Shown here piece by piece: positions 1 to 9,602 of a stretch of 64,000 nt of DNA. The position numbers and the translations under genes were made by a program. Each line of letters starts with the position of its first letter. Position 1 is the stretch's first letter. Below the pieces are notes generated by a model. The model was not told the origin of the DNA. It was given only the letters and a program-made list of their open reading frames with translations, and did not search any database. Origin of the DNA: an uncultured Cyclobacteriaceae bacterium (GTDB taxonomy: Bacteria > Bacteroidota > Bacteroidia > Cytophagales > Cyclobacteriaceae); the NCBI GenBank assembly GCA_905479015.1, contig CAJQKV010000007.1, forward strand, positions 62,001 through 126,000, read 5' to 3'.

Positions 1-30
1 GAGAGGACATCCACTGGCTATTATTAGGAT

Positions 31-507
31 TCAAGCCTGAAGTAATGTGACTATTTCCAAGGCCTTTTTCATTTCTGCATGTCCAAGTGCTGTGATCCCT
101 TTAGCATCTCGAATGGTTTTATCTGCCTGATTTTCTAGCAATAACTCAACCATATCTTTTCTGTTGAACATGGCTGCAAATATGAGAGCTGAAGCGCCCA
201 TGGCATTGGTCAAATTTACATCCGCCCCCTCGTTGATCAATACTTCAGCCAATTCCACAACGCCCTTAAAACAAACCCCCATCAAGGCGGTATTGCCCGA
301 AGCATCTTTGAAGTTGACCTCTGCCCCTGCTTGAATCAAGGTCTCTGTCAGATCTATATGGTCGTAATAGGAAGCCAATATCAAAGGACTGGAACCTCTG
401 TCGTCTGTGGCGTTTATTAATTCTGGTTGCTGGCTAAGCTGTTGTTCCACATTGGCCAAATTTCCTGATCTTATGGCATTAAAAAATAATTGTTCATCTC
501 CCGTCAT
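31..507 (-). CDS. ankyrin-repeat protein
   Basis: A 158-residue protein made almost entirely of ankyrin repeats. Four units are visible, with the usual G(S/N)(S/T)(P/A)L and A..G.(D/E)VN signatures (for example a unit with GADVNLTNAMGASALI). Ankyrin stacks bind partner proteins; no catalytic domain is present. There is no signal peptide, so a cytoplasmic location is likely. I chose the ATG at 507 (MTGDEQ); an upstream in-frame TTG at 516 would add only three residues. It is divergent from the phosphatase gene at 626. Ankyrin proteins sit beside catalase genes in some bacteria, and katG lies 4 kb away here, but with other genes between, so a link is only a guess. Confidence 0.85.
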   Translation of the reverse strand: MTGDEQLFFNAIRSGNLANVEQQLSQQPELINATDDRGSSPLILASYYDHIDLTETLIQAGAEVNFKDASGNTALMGVCFKGVVELAEVLINEGADVNLTNAMGASALIFAAMFNRKDMVELLLENQADKTIRDAKGITALGHAEMKKALEIVTLLQA

Positions 508-625
508 ACACAACAAAAAAACAAAAAGAAAATCAACTCAAGAAGTAATATCCATTTTATTTGCCTGCCGAGTCACCAAAATTAAATTGATTAATAAGGT
601 TGTTTCATTTAAATTGAAAGAAATT

Positions 626-1093
626 ATGGTTAAAGTGCTTTTTGTTTGCCTAGGTAATATATGTCGATCTCCGATGGCCCAGGCTATTTTTGAACATCAA
701 ATAAAAGGGGGCCAACTCGATGATCATTTCAAGGCTCAATCAGCAGGAACCGCAGGTTACCATATAGGGGCTCCAACCGATCCCAGAACCCTATCTACTT
801 TAAAAAGTCACGGCATTTTATTTGAACATCAAGCCCTTCAAGTAAATACTTCAGATATCGACACCTATGATTACCTGATTGCTATGGATCACCAAAACTT
901 TGTGCACTTACAAAAAATGAACCCCGTGGGTTCTGTACTCATCAAGATGAGGAATTTTGACCCCTTAGATAAAAACAGTGATGTGCCCGATCCTTATTAT
1001 GGACAAAATGATGGATTCGAAGGGGTGTTTGAGATTTTAAATCGCTCCATAAAAGGCCTAATTCTCGAACTAAAACAAAAACACTTGTCTTAA
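626..1093 (+). CDS. low-molecular-weight protein-tyrosine phosphatase
   Basis: A 155-residue LMW-PTP, the normal size for the family. The P-loop C-L-G-N-I-C-R-S starts at Cys8 and fits CX5R(S/T). The general-acid loop is the DPYYG sequence near the C-terminus. The enzyme removes phosphate from protein tyrosines, or in some bacteria from arginines, in the cytoplasm. The open frame extends upstream to 407, but those residues overlap the ankyrin gene on the other strand and do not look like protein. The ATG at 626 (MVKVLFVCLGN) places the P-loop where the family has it. No kinase or exopolysaccharide genes are adjacent, so the substrate is unknown. Confidence 0.93.
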   Translation: MVKVLFVCLGNICRSPMAQAIFEHQIKGGQLDDHFKAQSAGTAGYHIGAPTDPRTLSTLKSHGILFEHQALQVNTSDIDTYDYLIAMDHQNFVHLQKMNPVGSVLIKMRNFDPLDKNSDVPDPYYGQNDGFEGVFEILNRSIKGLILELKQKHLS

Positions 1094-1168
1094 GTCATAT
1101 CGCTAAGGCCTATGTTCTTTGGCCAAACCATTTCCAAAAGGAAATGACAATTGATTAAGATACTCCAT

Positions 1169-1339
1169 TCACTGAAAATATTTATATATCGAAAAACTCG
1201 GAATAAAAACTAGGGCTAACCCCATGAGCCCTGCTGTCAACAAAAAAGTAGCTCCTTGAAGGTGTAATATTTTAAAAAGACCAGACAACAGTGTCAATGA
1301 ACTGAACAAGGCACCTGACGTAAATGCAATCTTTTTCAT
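1169..1339 (-). CDS. small GldL-like membrane protein (56 aa)
   Basis: A short frame running from the ATG at 1337-1339 to a TGA at 1169-1171. The 56-residue product begins MKKIAFTSGALFSS and has two hydrophobic segments. Between them lies GLFKILHLQGA, close to the 'KI(M/L)H(W/L)xGA' signature common in short Bacteroidota membrane proteins and at the N-terminus of GldL. I infer a small inner-membrane protein of unknown function. A TATATTTA element about 10 bases upstream of the start resembles the Bacteroidota -7 box. It fills what would otherwise be a 333-base gap. Confidence 0.6.
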   Translation of the reverse strand: MKKIAFTSGALFSSLTLLSGLFKILHLQGATFLLTAGLMGLALVFIPSFSIYKYFQ

Positions 1340-1426
1340 TGAGTAAATATAGTAAAGTTCCGTTCAATTAAATATATCTATTCATATATTTAGAGTATTT
1401 ATCCGTGCAAGATTAATTTTACATCT

Positions 1427-1954
1427 ATGATATTCAATAAAGGTATTCAAAAATGGCTCATTCTATATTTGGTCATCTATTTACCCTGGATCGCTCAAGG
1501 CCAATTTAAGTCGGTTGAAATGGGTATCGATGGACTCACTTGTTCGATGTGCTCGAGGTCGGTAGAAATGAGTCTAGTTAAGTTAGATTTTATTGATCGG
1601 GTCGAGATGGACTTGAACAGTAACCGCAGTGAAATATTCTTCAATGAGGGGATGTATGTATCTATCGATAAAGTCGCACAAGCAGTGATTGATGCCGGGT
1701 TTTCAGTAGCTTATTTAAATGCATCGTTTGATTTTAAAGAGCAGTCCATCGATACCGATAGTTGCTGGAATTATGCATATGAGACCTATCAATTTTTGGA
1801 TGTAAGTCAACCCCAATTGAAAGGAGAAACGGTCTTGAAGTTTATTGGTACAAATTTCCTTTCTCGGAGTGAACTGAAAAAATGGAAGGCACAACTTTCA
1901 GCAGCCAAAAATAAGTTATGTCGCCAAAATGAGTATTATTTTGTGACCTTATGA
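1427..1954 (+). CDS. exported heavy-metal-associated (HMA) domain protein
   Basis: A 175-residue protein with an N-terminal hydrophobic segment ending ...WIAQG (about residues 1-25), consistent with export. An HMA fold follows, with the metal-binding loop G-L-T-C-S-M-C-S near residues 36-43 (CxxC). HMA domains bind Cu(I) or similar soft metals and usually work in the cytoplasm, so an exported one is notable. The C-terminal half (about residues 95-175) contains two more cysteines and is not recognised. The stop overlaps the next start by 4 bases (ATGA), so it is probably co-translated with the outer-membrane barrel gene. I infer periplasmic metal binding or delivery. Confidence 0.8.
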   Translation: MIFNKGIQKWLILYLVIYLPWIAQGQFKSVEMGIDGLTCSMCSRSVEMSLVKLDFIDRVEMDLNSNRSEIFFNEGMYVSIDKVAQAVIDAGFSVAYLNASFDFKEQSIDTDSCWNYAYETYQFLDVSQPQLKGETVLKFIGTNFLSRSELKKWKAQLSAAKNKLCRQNEYYFVTL

Positions 1955-2931
1955 AAAGTGTTGTTGGAATCATTCTCTTTTTATTTGGTGTACATCTTAC
2001 CACCGCTCAAGAATTATTTATTCACAATGAATCTGCCAGCAGTACCCCAAAGGGAGTTTTGGGGGTACGATTATTTGGCAACTCCTTTAACGAAATAGCT
2101 GTTCGGCGAAATATGTTTGCACTCAGATGGATGTATGGCGTGACACCCAAACTTTCACTCTATCTAACCACCTCTTTTTCTAACCATCACGGAGCTAATT
2201 TACCCAGTAATTTAATCACCCACAGGCACAGTGGCGGTCAAACTATTTATTATCCACAACAAACACAAAAAGGAGTCACCTATCCACTGAGTTTTAATGG
2301 GTTTCACCTCTATATCAAATATCGATTCTTAACATTTGATGATACCAATGAACATTTCAGAATGGCTGCCTTTGGTCAGTGGTCTAATGTTTCAAATGCC
2401 CATGATGAAGCTGAGCCTAATCTCCTTGACGATACGAAAGGGTATGGAGGAGGACTGATCGCCACCTATCTAAAAAAACGATTTGCTGTTTCATTGACTA
2501 CCGGTTTTACCATCCCGGGTGACTACAGCGAAGGCGCACCCCTCTTTTCTGGAAGTGCGGCCACTACGAATACAACGATTGAATACGGGAGATCTTTTGA
2601 GTATAATTTGTCCTTTGGCTATTTGCTCTATCCAAAAAAATATGCCAGTTATGAACAAACCAATTGGAATGTCTATCTAGAATTAAATGGGAAATCATAC
2701 GAAACTGCCGTTGTTTCCCAAGACGGGTCCAACTTGGAGGTTCAAACCGAGGGTCTCACTAATGGATATTATGTAGAAATTTATCCAGGCATACAAAAAG
2801 TAATCTCTTCTAATTTACGAATTGACCTTTCGGCAGGAACAAACATCTTAAATACCTCTTATACCCGCTTTTATCCTATTTTCATGGTGAGTATCCAGCG
2901 CTATTTTTATTCCCTCAAAAGATTAAAATAA
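1951..2931 (+). CDS. putative outer-membrane beta-barrel protein
   Basis: A 326-residue protein with a signal peptide (MKSVVGIILFLFGVHLTTAQ), followed by alternating aromatic/hydrophobic strands (YLTTSFSNH, LYIKYRFLT, FAVSLTTGFTI, YNLSFGYLLY) and ending in strands with terminal aromatic residues (FMVSIQRYFYSL). This fits an outer-membrane barrel. I cannot assign a named family. Its start overlaps the stop of the exported HMA-domain gene, which suggests a shared role, perhaps metal movement across or sensing at the outer membrane. No TonB box or plug domain is visible. Confidence 0.75.
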   Translation: MKSVVGIILFLFGVHLTTAQELFIHNESASSTPKGVLGVRLFGNSFNEIAVRRNMFALRWMYGVTPKLSLYLTTSFSNHHGANLPSNLITHRHSGGQTIYYPQQTQKGVTYPLSFNGFHLYIKYRFLTFDDTNEHFRMAAFGQWSNVSNAHDEAEPNLLDDTKGYGGGLIATYLKKRFAVSLTTGFTIPGDYSEGAPLFSGSAATTNTTIEYGRSFEYNLSFGYLLYPKKYASYEQTNWNVYLELNGKSYETAVVSQDGSNLEVQTEGLTNGYYVEIYPGIQKVISSNLRIDLSAGTNILNTSYTRFYPIFMVSIQRYFYSLKRLK

Positions 2932-3001
2932 ATTTATTTCATTCAATTGGCATCAAATTTGAACGAGTCAAGATAAATACATTCAACGAACGGTTTAATT
3001 C

Positions 3002-3241
3002 ATGCATTTTAAAAGACATCTTTATAGCCTCATGGTTGCCTCAATGACCCTATGGAGTGCCTGCACCAACAAGAGCAGTAGTGAGCTAGAAGATGATTGT
3101 TTAATCCTATCATCAAAAAATATCGCCTGCACAAAAGAATACCGACCTGTTTGTGGTTGTAATCTGGAAACCTATGGCAATGAATGTACGGCCCGTGCAT
3201 CTGGCGTATCCTCTTGGACAACGGGTGCTTGTGCCGATTAA
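3002..3241 (+). CDS. Kazal-type domain lipoprotein
   Basis: A 79-residue lipoprotein: a short N-terminal hydrophobic stretch, a lipobox-like LWSAC with Cys21, then a Kazal-type protease-inhibitor domain. The domain shows the cysteine pattern C...C-TKEYRPVCGC....YGNEC.A...GV......GAC. The 'PVCG' and 'TYGNEC' elements are diagnostic. Kazal domains inhibit serine proteases by inserting a loop into the active site. As a lipid-anchored surface or periplasmic protein it could protect the cell against proteases, its own secreted ones included. The reactive-site residue cannot be read with confidence. It converges on oxyR. Confidence 0.85.
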   Translation: MHFKRHLYSLMVASMTLWSACTNKSSSELEDDCLILSSKNIACTKEYRPVCGCNLETYGNECTARASGVSSWTTGACAD

Positions 3242-3291
3242 TTAGAAAATTAAATAGGTCAGGCAAGGTCTTTTATAGCGCTGATGTAAGT

Positions 3292-4230
3292 TTATGATAA
3301 AGGATTGAACTGCTTGGTTGAGTGATTTTTAGGAATCAGGGGCAAAATTACTTGCTGAATTATTGCTTGCAATTGATTCAACAATTGTTTTTTTACAAAA
3401 TGCTTGTGGGTAACCAGTCCAATGGAGCGAACCGGGGTCGGAAATTTAAAAGGGATCAATTTTTTCTGATCTGATTTTGACAAGGCAAGCGAGGCCAAAT
3501 AAGGCAATATCGTCACACCCTTACTAGCCTTGGTAAAACGTAGTAAACTGTCCAATGAACCTGCCTTAAATTCAATATTGACATGCTTTTCTTGACTCTT
3601 ATCTGACAACTCACAAATATTTTGTACTTGGGTTCGCAAGCAATGCCCTTCTTCCAACAGCCACAGTTTTGAATAATCTAATTCTTGAATGGCGATCGTA
3701 GATTTTATTTTTTCAGTACTGCAATCATAAAATAAAAAAGGCTCCGAATATAAATTTAACTCAACCAACTCATCGTCTTCAAGTGGAATAGCCAGAATAC
3801 CTACATCGAGCATTCTATTTTTCAAGGCCTTTCGGATCTCAAGGGTCGTCAATTCCTGTACAATCATTTTGATTTTTGGGAAATCACTGGCGAATTTTGA
3901 CAAGAATAAAGGGAGTAAGTCAGGCGCCGTTGTAGGTATGATGCCAATGCGTAATTCTCCTGTCATTTCGCCTTTCAATTCCTGCACTACGTTGTCAAGC
4001 GCATCCATTTCTTTTTGAATGATCCGCAAGCGCTTGATGATTTGGGCCCCTTCTGCGGTAATGGAAACGGGCTTGGTTTTTCTATTAAATATCTTAATCC
4101 CAATCTCATCTTCAAACTTATTAATCATGGTACTTAGCGTAGATTGAGCTACGAAACAGGCCTCCGCTGCCGTTTCAAAATGCTTTAACTCCACCACAGC
4201 CAAAACATACTTAAATTGTTGAATATTCAT
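3292..4230 (-). CDS. oxyR: OxyR-type LysR-family peroxide sensor/regulator
   Basis: A 312-residue LysR-type regulator. The N-terminal winged helix-turn-helix (about residues 1-60) contains ETAAEACFVAQSTLSTMINKFE, shown here only in part by its AAEACFVAQSTLS core. The effector domain carries GHCLR and a second Cys nine residues later (QNIC), the same spacing as the peroxide-sensing pair C199/C208 of E. coli OxyR. Oxidation of that pair would switch on catalase genes. It is divergent from katG, the classic target. I chose the ATG at 4230 (MNIQQFKYVLAV), which aligns with the family; an upstream TTG at 4239 adds three residues. A large palindrome lies just upstream of the start. Confidence 0.93.
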   Translation of the reverse strand: MNIQQFKYVLAVVELKHFETAAEACFVAQSTLSTMINKFEDEIGIKIFNRKTKPVSITAEGAQIIKRLRIIQKEMDALDNVVQELKGEMTGELRIGIIPTTAPDLLPLFLSKFASDFPKIKMIVQELTTLEIRKALKNRMLDVGILAIPLEDDELVELNLYSEPFLFYDCSTEKIKSTIAIQELDYSKLWLLEEGHCLRTQVQNICELSDKSQEKHVNIEFKAGSLDSLLRFTKASKGVTILPYLASLALSKSDQKKLIPFKFPTPVRSIGLVTHKHFVKKQLLNQLQAIIQQVILPLIPKNHSTKQFNPLS

Positions 4231-4244
4231 AAGATTCAAAAATA

Positions 4245-4275
4245 ATATTAATATCTATAAAATAGATGTTAATAT
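4245..4275. promoter_or_regulatory. 31-bp palindrome between oxyR and katG
   Basis: Arms ATATTAATATCTAT (4245-4258) and ATAGATGTTAATAT (4262-4275) match in 13 of 14 positions across an AAA spacer. It lies 15 bases upstream of the oxyR ATG and about 220 bases from katG. A further pair of 8-base arms (AAATATAG 4279-4286, CTATATTT 4310-4317) lies beside it on the katG side. A dyad of this size in a divergent LysR-type/target intergenic region is most simply an OxyR operator and autoregulatory site. It does not match the E. coli four-half-site ATAG/CTAT spacing. Confidence 0.5.
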
Positions 4276-4310
4276 CAAAAATATAGTTTTTATAGATAAA
4301 AATTCAGGTC

Positions 4311-4318
4311 TATATTTG
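4311..4318 (+). promoter_or_regulatory. possible katG -7 promoter element
   Basis: TATATTTG matches the Bacteroidota -7 consensus TAnnTTTG. It would give a leader of about 165 bases before katG. No clear -33 TTG is visible, so the call is tentative. It overlaps the right arm of the outer inverted repeat (4279-4317), which would suit regulation by OxyR. Confidence 0.35.
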
Positions 4319-4476
4319 TCAATAAGAACAATGTTTTGGCCTGTATTCAAATGCTTTTCTGAGAAAATAAGCCAAATTATATGGGTAATATTTTTTTTGA
4401 TTTTTAAGAACAAATTTTACACTGAAAAAATGCCTTCAAGTCAATTGAAGCCTTAATTTTACTTTCTATTACTTAA

Positions 4477-6729
<2,253 letters not shown>

Positions 6730-6744
6730 TTTATTGCTAACTAA

Positions 6745-6779
6745 TAAAAAAACCTGCTTCCATGAAGCAGGTTTTTTTA
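6745..6779 (+). terminator. Rho-independent terminator after katG
   Basis: A perfect 10-bp stem (AACCTGCTTC / GAAGCAGGTT, 6751-6760 and 6764-6773) with a CAT loop, preceded by an A-run and followed by a run of T. It ends katG transcription. The A-run could also let it work on the opposite strand for the leftward cytochrome gene region. Confidence 0.92.
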
Positions 6780-6839
6780 TGCCTTTATATTATTTCGCCC
6801 CCTTTTTTTTTGACATACAAATAGGCTGTTAAACTCAAA

Positions 6840-7223
6840 TTAATTTTTTTCGTCTAGTGCATACCACTGCTCTACTACTAAACTTTGCCTTCTACCTATG
6901 GCACTAGGCGCATAATTTTTAGCCAAATACGTTAAAATAATTGCTTCATCTTCACCTAAATCCCATAAATTTTGGGTGGCTTGCATCCATTGAATGGTAC
7001 TTTTCCATCCTGCTTTGGTCATCCGGTTTTGACTGATCAATTGGGTGGAATGGCACGCATTGCAGTGTTGAAGTACTAGGAGCACTCCCGTATCATCTAT
7101 AAGTCCAAGCATCGTACTATCTGGCAATGTGGCCTCTTTGACTTTGCCTTTTGGTGGATCGCATTTCATTAATAAAAAGCTCAACAGTAGGAGCAAAAAC
7201 GTAGATATTAACCCTGCTTTCAT
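6840..7223 (-). CDS. c-type cytochrome lipoprotein, SorB-like subunit
   Basis: A 127-residue protein with an N-terminal hydrophobic segment and a lipobox-like LLMKC (Cys21), then a single haem-binding motif C54-N-A-C57-H58. A downstream Met (QNRMT, Met68) may be the sixth ligand. It resembles the small cytochrome c subunit that accepts electrons from periplasmic sulfite dehydrogenases. Its ATG overlaps the stop of the molybdoenzyme gene by 4 bases (ATGA), so the two are translationally coupled and very likely form one electron-transfer pair in the periplasm. Confidence 0.82.
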   Translation of the reverse strand: MKAGLISTFLLLLLSFLLMKCDPPKGKVKEATLPDSTMLGLIDDTGVLLVLQHCNACHSTQLISQNRMTKAGWKSTIQWMQATQNLWDLGEDEAIILTYLAKNYAPSAIGRRQSLVVEQWYALDEKN

Positions 7224-8437
7224 ACTACTTTAATCGCTATGCGGTGACAGGCATTGTTTAAATATCCTTTGGGATTCCATCCCGGTAAAATCATGGGTTG
7301 ATCTACTCCATTTTGATCTCTGGCACGCACCCAAACTTCATAATAACCTTTCTTTGGAAATTGAATCTCTGCTTTAAAATGCTGCCAAGCTAAACGATTG
7401 ATGGGTGCAGACAAATGACAAACATCCCAAGTAGCACCAAAATCAATAGAATAATAGACTGCTGATACTGCTAATTCGCCTGCCCAGGCATGACCCCGGA
7501 TCTCTAGGTTTTTCTGATTTTCTAAAAGGGCACCACTTTTTGGATAGGTTAATAAGGATTTGACGGGCATGGATTCAATGATACACATGTCTTTGTCAGA
7601 AACAGGGGTTCCTGGCGCAACGGTCTCACAGGGTATCCGATAAGCTTGGCCCCCCATTTTGGCTCCATCATGTACGATATTTCTTATGGACAATTGCGTT
7701 AGCCATTTGCCAGATGCTGATGCAGGCCACCCACCCACTACCAACCTCAAAGGTTGGCCATGAATCAACGGAATATCCTCTTGGTTCATTTTATATGCCA
7801 ATAATGTTTCATCCATCATGGCCTTTGAAATAGGTATCCCACGAGAGATGGCTTCTTTTTTAGAATCTCCACTCAGGTGCTGATCCCTTGAGTGATAGGC
7901 CAAGTAGACCGCGTCGTCCTTCACACCTATCCGTTCCAAAACATCACGCAATCTAACACCTGTCCATTGCGCACAAGATACCGCTCCAATGGTCCATTGA
8001 TTGCCTTTGGCAGGTGGATTGAACTCACTGCGGCCGTTGCCACCACATTCGAGAACCAATTGATAGGTATATGAATCAAAGGTAGTTTTTAACTCATCGA
8101 GCGTAAATGACCTGCCATTTAGTGCGGATTCACCATCAATGACCAATCGCCAATTTTTTACATCAATTTTCTGAGGCGTGATCCCATTGTTTCTCACAAA
8201 CATTTTGTCTGCGGGCGTCACTTCATCATTCAATAAATGTGCCTGGGCTTCCATGTTCAATGGACGATCATTCAACACAATCATTTGCTTGTGCTTATTT
8301 AGATTTTTGAAGGGATCTTGCCGGTGGTCCATCAAAGGAATATAGTCTTTGGGCATACTTGACGCAAATACTACCTCCAAACCCAAAAGTCCGGAGAGGC
8401 CTAAGCCCGTTTGTCTAAGAAAAATTCGTCGCTTCAT
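7220..8437 (-). CDS. sulfite-oxidase-family molybdopterin oxidoreductase (SorA-like)
   Basis: A 405-residue protein with a Tat-like leader (MKRRIFLRQTGLGLSGLLGL), a sulfite-oxidase molybdopterin domain and a C-terminal dimerisation domain. The molybdenum-binding cysteine is Cys131 in LECGGNGRSEF, matching the CAGNRRSE motif of sulfite oxidases. GGWPASASGKWL is also typical of the family. It probably oxidises sulfite, or another sulfur or oxyanion substrate, in the periplasm and passes electrons to the coupled cytochrome c. I chose the ATG at 8437, which puts the twin arginines directly at the N-terminus; the longer frame adds ten unlikely residues. Substrate identity is inferred from the pairing. 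Confidence 0.87.
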   Translation of the reverse strand: MKRRIFLRQTGLGLSGLLGLEVVFASSMPKDYIPLMDHRQDPFKNLNKHKQMIVLNDRPLNMEAQAHLLNDEVTPADKMFVRNNGITPQKIDVKNWRLVIDGESALNGRSFTLDELKTTFDSYTYQLVLECGGNGRSEFNPPAKGNQWTIGAVSCAQWTGVRLRDVLERIGVKDDAVYLAYHSRDQHLSGDSKKEAISRGIPISKAMMDETLLAYKMNQEDIPLIHGQPLRLVVGGWPASASGKWLTQLSIRNIVHDGAKMGGQAYRIPCETVAPGTPVSDKDMCIIESMPVKSLLTYPKSGALLENQKNLEIRGHAWAGELAVSAVYYSIDFGATWDVCHLSAPINRLAWQHFKAEIQFPKKGYYEVWVRARDQNGVDQPMILPGWNPKGYLNNACHRIAIKVV

Positions 8438-8456
8438 AACTCCATTTGATACACAA

Positions 8457-8486
8457 CAAATATACATATTAACCCTTCATATGAAG
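8457..8486 (-). promoter_or_regulatory. possible promoter and 12-bp palindrome upstream of the sulfite oxidase pair
   Basis: On the minus strand, TATATTTG (8464 to 8457) matches TAnnTTTG and lies about 20 bases before the ATG at 8437. Just upstream is a perfect palindrome CTTCATATGAAG (8475-8486), placed where a repressor would block the -33/-7 region. The palindrome lies in the shared region between this pair and the rightward polyamine-type operon, so it could serve either. Confidence 0.35.
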
Positions 8487-8551
8487 AACAAACATTATTT
8501 TAGCCTAACAGTTAAGATCATCAACAAAAAATAGACTTAATAAATACATCA

Positions 8552-8848
8552 TTGGAAGCAAAAATTGATAATTTCTCATCTTGGATGACTTACTCCTCGG
8601 ATCACCAATTAAAAACAGATGTTGAAGGACTCATCATTGGCTCGGGATTCACCGTACTCAAGTTTATTGACCATGCCTTTGATCCTCAAGGCTATACGGC
8701 TCTTTGGTTATTGGCAGAAAGTCATTGTGCCCTCCATACTTTCCCTGAAGAACAAAAAGCCTATTTAGAAATCAGTAGTTGCAACAGCGAGATGTATGTA
8801 AATTTTGTCGTTGCTTATCATCAATATATTAAAGATGGAAAAAATTAG
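8552..8848 (+). CDS. speD: S-adenosylmethionine decarboxylase proenzyme (SpeD-like)
   Basis: A 98-residue AdoMet decarboxylase of the small bacterial type. The self-cleavage site is Glu56-Ser57 in LLAESHCALHTFPEE, where Ser57 would become the pyruvoyl group. His58 and His62 and a downstream Cys77 (SSCNSE) match the conserved processing and catalytic residues. It would supply decarboxylated AdoMet, the aminopropyl donor for SpeE-type enzymes encoded in the same cassette. No in-frame ATG precedes the TTG at 8552; the first ATG (8585) would remove the first strand. It is shorter than typical SpeD (about 120 residues). It overlaps the channel gene by 14 bases. Confidence 0.85.
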   Translation: MEAKIDNFSSWMTYSSDHQLKTDVEGLIIGSGFTVLKFIDHAFDPQGYTALWLLAESHCALHTFPEEQKAYLEISSCNSEMYVNFVVAYHQYIKDGKN

Positions 8849-9602
8849 AAAAGGCTTATTCGAAATACTTGAGAAAGACGATGGTGACAATCGACTCAGT
8901 CGCCGGTTTGATCTGTTCATCATGATCATGATATTTTTGAACATGATCGCTGTGATCATGGAAACAGTAGCTTCTGTCTACATCAAATATGAATATTTTT
9001 TTGAATGGTTTGAGATCATTTCGGTAGTCGTCTTTACCTTGGAGTATGTCGGGCGTATATGGACTTGCACCTTGATTGAACGCTATCGCCATCCCATAAA
9101 AGGCCGGATTCAATTCATCCTTTCACCCATTGGATTGATCGATTTGCTTGCCATTTTACCCTTTTATTTGCCCTTCATCATGAGTATTGATGGGCGTATT
9201 TTGAGGCTCCTAAGACTTTTTCGATTGGTACGTATTTTTAAAATGGGAAGGTATTCTACAGCCTTTCAAATGATCGCAAATGTATTAAATAGAAGAAAAG
9301 AGGAGCTTTTGGTCACCCTAACCATTGTTTTATTAGTCCTTGTTTTGGCTTCTAGTCTGATGTATTATGTAGAGCATGAAGTACAGCCTGAAGCATTCAG
9401 CAGTATTCCAGCAACCATGTGGTGGGGCGTAGCTACACTGACTACCGTAGGCTATGGAGATGTGTATCCCATCACTTCCATAGGTAGGGTTTTAGGCGCA
9501 TTTATTGCCATTATGGGTGTTGGCATTTTTGCCTTACCTGCCGGCATTATTGCTTCAGGTTTCGAGGCTGAAATTAGAAAAAAATCAGAAGAGAAAGATT
9601 GA
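8835..9602 (+). CDS. voltage-gated potassium channel, six transmembrane segments
   Basis: A 255-residue Kv-type channel subunit. Segments S1-S3 are followed by an S4 voltage sensor with basic residues every third position (Arg121, 124, 127, 130, 133 and Lys136). After S5 come the pore helix and the K+ filter TVGYGD (204-209), then S6 ending in GIIASGFEAE. I chose the ATG at 8835; the longer frame from 8805 lies mostly inside the SpeD gene. The gene overlaps SpeD upstream, and its stop overlaps the next TTG start (TTGA). The tight packing ties K+ flux to this polyamine-type operon. Cytoplasmic polyamines block some K+ channels, so functional feedback is conceivable. Confidence 0.92.
   Translation: MEKIRKGLFEILEKDDGDNRLSRRFDLFIMIMIFLNMIAVIMETVASVYIKYEYFFEWFEIISVVVFTLEYVGRIWTCTLIERYRHPIKGRIQFILSPIGLIDLLAILPFYLPFIMSIDGRILRLLRLFRLVRIFKMGRYSTAFQMIANVLNRRKEELLVTLTIVLLVLVLASSLMYYVEHEVQPEAFSSIPATMWWGVATLTTVGYGDVYPITSIGRVLGAFIAIMGVGIFALPAGIIASGFEAEIRKKSEEKD

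Noticed and set aside
407-625. N-terminal extension of the tyrosine phosphatase frame
   Set aside because: It overlaps the ankyrin gene on the opposite strand, lacks protein-like composition, and the P-loop fits the ATG at 626.
4245-4317. E. coli-type OxyR site (four ATAG/CTAT half-sites at 11-base steps)
   Set aside because: ATAG/CTAT words occur but not at the required spacing; only the dyads are reported.
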